64,000 nt of DNA, taken from Flavobacterium jejuense (GTDB lineage Bacteria > Bacteroidota > Bacteroidia > Flavobacteriales > Flavobacteriaceae). The notes under the pieces are model-generated. The model did no database searches. It was not told the origin of the DNA and saw only the letters and a list, made by a program, of their open reading frames with translations. Location of the stretch: contig NZ_VEVQ02000006.1 of the NCBI RefSeq assembly GCF_006491595.2, positions 186,001 through 250,000 of the forward strand. The letters run 5' to 3'. Position 1 is the first letter of the stretch, and every line of letters starts with the position of its first letter. Of the stretch, positions 60,482 to 64,000 are shown piece after piece. The position numbers and the translations under genes are program-made.

Positions 60482-62269
60482 ATGACCTTACAAGAAACCC
60501 TTACGAAACACATTTTAGAAGCCGTTCAATCTGTATTTGATTTAACCATTGAAAAAGTTGAATTTCAAGCGACTAGGAAAGATTTTGAAGGAGATATTAC
60601 TATGGTTGTTTTTCCATTGGTGAAACTGTTAAAAGGTAACCCAGTCGAAATTGGAACAAAAATTGGAAACTATTTAGTTGAAAATGTAGCTGAGGTTGAG
60701 AAGTTCAATGTAGTAGCTGGATTTTTAAACATAGTAATTTCTGATGTTTTTTATGTGAATTTCTTTAATTCTATCAAGAATAATGAAACTTTTGGTTTTG
60801 TAACTCCGACAGAAGGTGAAAAGTCAGTTATGGTGGAATATTCTTCACCAAATACCAATAAACCTTTGCATTTAGGTCACATACGTAATAATCTATTAGG
60901 ATATTCTGTGGCTGAAATAATTAAAGCTTCTGGAAAAAAAGTATATAAAACGCAAATCATCAACGATAGGGGCATCCATATTTGTAAGTCGATGTTGGCT
61001 TGGCAGAAATTTGGAAATGGAGAAACACCCGAAACCTCTGGTTTGAAAGGAGATAAGTTGGTTGGTAATTTTTATGTCGAATTTGACAAACAGTATAAAA
61101 AAGAAATAAACGAATTAATAGCTCAAGGAAAGACAGAAGAAGAAGCTAAAAAAGCAGCTCCTTCAATCATTGAAGCCCAAGAAATGCTTCGTAAATGGGA
61201 AGCAGGTGATGAAGAAGTGGTAGCACTTTGGAAAACTATGAACCAATGGGTTTATGATGGTTTTGAACAAACGTATAAAAATCTTGGTGTTGATTTTAAT
61301 ATACCAAATTACTACGAAAGCAATACCTATTTATTAGGAAAAGAAGTAGTGCAAATAGGTTTAGAAAAAGGGGTTTTCGAAAAAGACCCAGACGGTTCAG
61401 TATGGATTGATTTAACCGAAGATGGTTTAGATAGAAAAATTGTTTTGCGTTCCGATGGAACAGCAGTTTACATGACACAAGATATTGGAACAGCTATTCA
61501 ACGTGTAAAAGATTATCCAGATGTAGGTGGAATGGTTTATACGGTTGGTAATGAACAAGATTATCATTTTAAAGTATTGTTCTTAATCTTGAAAAAACTA
61601 GGCTTTGATTGGGCTGAAAACTTATTTCATTTAAGTTACGGAATGGTAGAATTGCCTTCTGGAAAAATGAAATCGCGTGAAGGAACCGTTGTAGATGCTG
61701 ATGATTTAATGGAAGAAATGACCGTGACGGCTAAAAATATTTCTGAAGAATTAGGTAAATTAGATGGCTATTCTGAAGAAGAAAAAGTCGCTTTATATGA
61801 AATAATCGGGCTAGGCGCTTTGAAATATTACATGTTAAAGGTTGACCCTAAAAAACAAATGATGTTCAATCCTGAAGAATCTGTTGATTTTAATGGAAAT
61901 ACAGGACCATTTATTCAATATACTTATGCTCGTATTCAATCGATTTTAAGAAAAGCCGATTTTGATTATCAAAATACTGTAGTTTCTAGTAGTGTTGAGA
62001 TACATGAAAAAGAAAAAGAATTGATTAAGCAAGTACAATTATTTCCAGAGGTGATTCAAAATGCAGCAGAGAATCATAGTCCAGCATTAATAGCGAACTA
62101 TATCTATGATTTAGTGAAAGAATTTAATTCTTTTTATCAAAATGTACCTATTTTACCAGAGCAGGATTTAGAGAAAAAAGCTTTTAGAATACAATTATCA
62201 AAATCAGTGGGTAACACTATTAAAAATGCGTTTCAATTATTAGGAATCCAAGTTCCAAATAGAATGTAG
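60482..62269 (+). CDS. argS: Arginyl-tRNA synthetase
   Basis: ArgS joins arginine to tRNA-Arg, using ATP. The 595-residue class I enzyme has the N-terminal additional domain (about 1-115), the HIGH-type signature HLGHIRNN in VEYSSPNTNKPLHLGHIRNNLLG, and a KMSKS-type loop GKMKSREGT (about residue 395). An all-helical anticodon-binding domain ends in the typical RIQLSKSVGNTIKNAFQLLGIQVPNRM. Length is as expected. A terminator follows. Assignment is firm. Confidence 0.97.
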   Translation: MTLQETLTKHILEAVQSVFDLTIEKVEFQATRKDFEGDITMVVFPLVKLLKGNPVEIGTKIGNYLVENVAEVEKFNVVAGFLNIVISDVFYVNFFNSIKNNETFGFVTPTEGEKSVMVEYSSPNTNKPLHLGHIRNNLLGYSVAEIIKASGKKVYKTQIINDRGIHICKSMLAWQKFGNGETPETSGLKGDKLVGNFYVEFDKQYKKEINELIAQGKTEEEAKKAAPSIIEAQEMLRKWEAGDEEVVALWKTMNQWVYDGFEQTYKNLGVDFNIPNYYESNTYLLGKEVVQIGLEKGVFEKDPDGSVWIDLTEDGLDRKIVLRSDGTAVYMTQDIGTAIQRVKDYPDVGGMVYTVGNEQDYHFKVLFLILKKLGFDWAENLFHLSYGMVELPSGKMKSREGTVVDADDLMEEMTVTAKNISEELGKLDGYSEEEKVALYEIIGLGALKYYMLKVDPKKQMMFNPEESVDFNGNTGPFIQYTYARIQSILRKADFDYQNTVVSSSVEIHEKEKELIKQVQLFPEVIQNAAENHSPALIANYIYDLVKEFNSFYQNVPILPEQDLEKKAFRIQLSKSVGNTIKNAFQLLGIQVPNRM

Positions 62270-62296
62270 ATTATAACACTTTATTTATATACAAAT

Positions 62297-62324
62297 AAGA
62301 GGTCATTTTAGGCCTCTTTTTTTA
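62297..62324 (+). terminator. Terminator after argS
   Basis: AAGAGGTC and GGCCTCTT pair (one G-T) with a 6-base loop, followed by a run of T, 28 bases after the stop. Confidence 0.8.
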
Positions 62325-62402
62325 ATAATATATTTCATATATTTGTAAGAAAAGTTGAAAATTTAGAAAAAGAATACTTATTAATGACTTACTTAGTGTT
62401 TG

Positions 62403-63503
62403 ATGTGTAGGGTTATTGCAATAGCAAATCAAAAAGGAGGTGTAGGAAAATCATCTACTTCTATAAATTTAGCAGCTTCACTAGCTGTTTTAGAGAGAAG
62501 AGTACTCCTTATTGATGCAGATCCACAAGCAAATACTTCAAGTTCATTTCCAGTAGTTGATAATGAGAATTGTACATTTACAATTGATTTGTATAATTAT
62601 GCTAAAGATTCAATTAATCCATTTAGGACATTAACACCTAATTTAAGTTTAATTCCAACAAATATTAATTTAGCAAATCTTGAAATTCAAGAAAAAAATT
62701 ATTTTGGTACACATCATGAATTAAAGCATTCTTTAGAAGATCTAAAAAAGGAATATGATTATATTATAATAGATTGTGGTCCATCGTTAAACTTTATTAC
62801 TACAAGTTTTTTATGTATTTCAGATTCACTTTTAATACCTGTACAATGTGAATTTTATGCACTCAATGGATTGTTTAAATTATTTAATGTGTTTAAAACA
62901 ATTAAACAAGAATATAATCAAAATTTAGATATTGAGGGGATTTTAATAACGATGTATGATAAACGTTTGGCTTTTTCTAATGTCATTGTTGATCAAATAA
63001 AGAATCATTTTAAAACATTAGTATTCAATACTATTATTGTGAGAAATGTAAAAGTTAGTGAAGCGCAAAGTCACAGAAAAACGTTGATTGATTATGATGC
63101 GAGTAGTAAAGGAGCATTAAATTATTTATCTTTAGCTACAGAAATTATAGAGAACAATAAAAATGATGAAATGAATAATGATAGTTTAGGTAGAAACTTA
63201 AATCAAATTTTAGAAGAGGCAAAAAATGAAAATGATTTAAGTACTATTTTCGAAAGATTGCCAATTAATAAAGAGAATAAAGACTCCAATTATATTTCTA
63301 AGAATTATGAAAAGTTAATTGGTTTAAGTAAAAAAGATATAAAAAGTATTTTCTCGGAATCATTCAATGATTTTTACAGTGATGTTTGGGTTTTTAGAAT
63401 TAATGAAAAAATCAGTTACTTTAAGAAAAATTATCTTTATATTCACTTTACTAATCAAAAAGTAGAAAAATATGAATTAACTGTTTTTAAACGAAGAGAA
63501 TAA
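62403..63503 (+). CDS. ParA-family ATPase with an unusual C-terminal extension
   Basis: A 366-residue protein. Residues 1-255 are a ParA/Soj ATPase: deviant Walker A KGGVGKSS (11-18), DADPQAN, Walker B YIIIDCGPS and VRNVKVSEA with YDASSKGALNYL. Beyond the normal ParA end it continues for about 110 residues. This tail carries LGRNLNQIL (262-270), which resembles the LGRGLxxLL stretch at the N-terminus of ParB. It then has a small domain (about 300-362) with LSKKDIKSIF, SDVWVFRI and YLYIHFTNQKVEKYEL, which looks BamE/SmpA-like. No parB lies next to it. The ATG at 62403 is chosen over a TTG one codon earlier. ATPase firm; the tail is inference. Confidence 0.85.
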   Translation: MCRVIAIANQKGGVGKSSTSINLAASLAVLERRVLLIDADPQANTSSSFPVVDNENCTFTIDLYNYAKDSINPFRTLTPNLSLIPTNINLANLEIQEKNYFGTHHELKHSLEDLKKEYDYIIIDCGPSLNFITTSFLCISDSLLIPVQCEFYALNGLFKLFNVFKTIKQEYNQNLDIEGILITMYDKRLAFSNVIVDQIKNHFKTLVFNTIIVRNVKVSEAQSHRKTLIDYDASSKGALNYLSLATEIIENNKNDEMNNDSLGRNLNQILEEAKNENDLSTIFERLPINKENKDSNYISKNYEKLIGLSKKDIKSIFSESFNDFYSDVWVFRINEKISYFKKNYLYIHFTNQKVEKYELTVFKRRE

Positions 63504-63614
63504 GTAGTTTTTTTATAAACAATAGTCTATTTCTTTCTTGTTTTTCAAATTGTTGATTATATTTTTTTACTGAAATAAGTAACAAAAGTTACATGCATTC
63601 TTAGCATTCTTGCG

Positions 63615-63622
63615 TATTTTTG
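63615..63622 (+). promoter_or_regulatory. -7 promoter box of cydA
   Basis: TATTTTTG matches TAnnTTTG exactly, 17 bases before the cydA ATG at 63639. Confidence 0.45.
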
Positions 63623-63638
63623 TACAAATACAACTACA

Positions 63639-64000
63639 ATGGAAGAAATGTTATTCTACGATAGAATGCAATTTGCATTTACTATCACGTTTCATTACTT
63701 ATTTCCACAACTTACTATGGGACTTTCCCTAATTATTGTTTATTTCAAGTGGAAATTTATAAAAACACAATCCGAACACTATAATGATGCTGCTAAATTT
63801 TGGATGCGTATTTTTGCACTCAATTTTGCTATGGGTGTTGTTACAGGAATTCCTATGGAATTTCAGTTTGGAACCAATTGGGCCAAATTCTCTGAACTAA
63901 CAGGAGGTATCATTGGACAAACCTTAGCGATGGAAGGTATGTTTTCCTTTTTTTTAGAATCGTCCTTTTTAGGGCTTTTTTTATTTGGGGAAAAACTCCT
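63639..64000 (+). CDS. cydA: Cytochrome bd ubiquinol/menaquinol oxidase subunit I (partial)
   Basis: The first 120 codons of CydA are seen; the gene runs off the window end. The sequence MEEMLFYDRMQFAFTITFHYLFPQLTMGLS carries the conserved RxQFAxTxxFHxLFP start with the haem b595-ligand histidine. MGVVTGIPMEFQFGTNWAKFS and LAMEGMFSFFLESSFLGLF are family blocks. Cytochrome bd reduces oxygen to water at low oxygen levels in the inner membrane. A cydB gene is expected just beyond the window. Assignment is firm. Confidence 0.95.
   Translation, partial: MEEMLFYDRMQFAFTITFHYLFPQLTMGLSLIIVYFKWKFIKTQSEHYNDAAKFWMRIFALNFAMGVVTGIPMEFQFGTNWAKFSELTGGIIGQTLAMEGMFSFFLESSFLGLFLFGEKL

Noticed and set aside
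1..64000. CRISPR arrays, insertion sequences, integrase or transposase genes
   Set aside because: No regularly spaced repeats with unique spacers and no recognisable transposase or integrase sequence were seen. The only repeats are the two-copy element, short degenerate tandem runs and small palindromes.

Overview
The window is chromosomal DNA from a member of the Bacteroidota, most likely a Flavobacterium or close relative in the Flavobacteriaceae. Supporting signs are the strong AT bias, A-rich leaders without Shine-Dalgarno sequences, repeated promoter boxes of the Bacteroidota type (TAnnTTTG), and the gene families present: DUF4199, DUF4369, DUF4348, DUF2891, CarboxypepD-type TonB receptors, type-specific RecQ, and mevalonate-pathway Idi. 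The closest genus is an inference; no rRNA is present.

Layout. 1-1300: a DinB-fold gene flanked by a short inverted repeat, then an 18-bp palindrome and one copy of a dispersed intergenic repeat. 1300-6800: an envelope block, lptB, an AhpD-like gene, tatC and a KpsF/KdsD-type isomerase on the minus strand, divergent from recQ. 6800-17900: housekeeping genes (DUF983, AraC regulator, hyaluronan-synthase-like glycosyltransferase, DUF2891, FAD dehydrogenase, cold-shock protein, idi, PTPS/QueD, bcp, manA), ending at tRNA-Thr. 18000-24000: a second copy of the dispersed repeat, two tandem paralogous surface proteins, a LytS/LytTR two-component pair and a secreted protein. 24000-28000: an OhrR-Ohr-nitroreductase peroxide operon and a membrane-bound LuxR regulator with DUF4199 and VOC genes. 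28000-38400: a DUF819/DUF4369/cystathionine-synthase-type operon, an M61 lipoprotein protease, AlkB, DoxX-like and EamA genes, and a Tat-exported DUF1501 protein with its DUF1800 partner. 38400-46600: an L,D-transpeptidase lipoprotein, a soluble TPR hybrid kinase, a hidden broken gene, and an esterase/PD40/GNAT operon divergent from a TonB-type receptor. 46600-64000: YdeI, hemolysin III, an unrecognised HEPN-like ORF, htpG, lipoproteins, an ABC ATPase, an S9 peptidase, a KAS III, a second TonB-type receptor, argS, an unusual ParA with an extra C-terminal region, and the start of cydA.

Most of the window is ordinary core genome. No CRISPR array, insertion sequence or prophage is visible. The points most worth checking are the orphan ParA whose tail carries a ParB-like LGRxL motif, the two-copy intergenic repeat, the hidden pseudogene at 41793-42011, the HEPN-like motif in the 47902-48669 gene, the non-ATG start of the KdsD gene, and RecQ lacking its zinc cysteines. 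All family names rest on recognition from the sequence; no database search was run.
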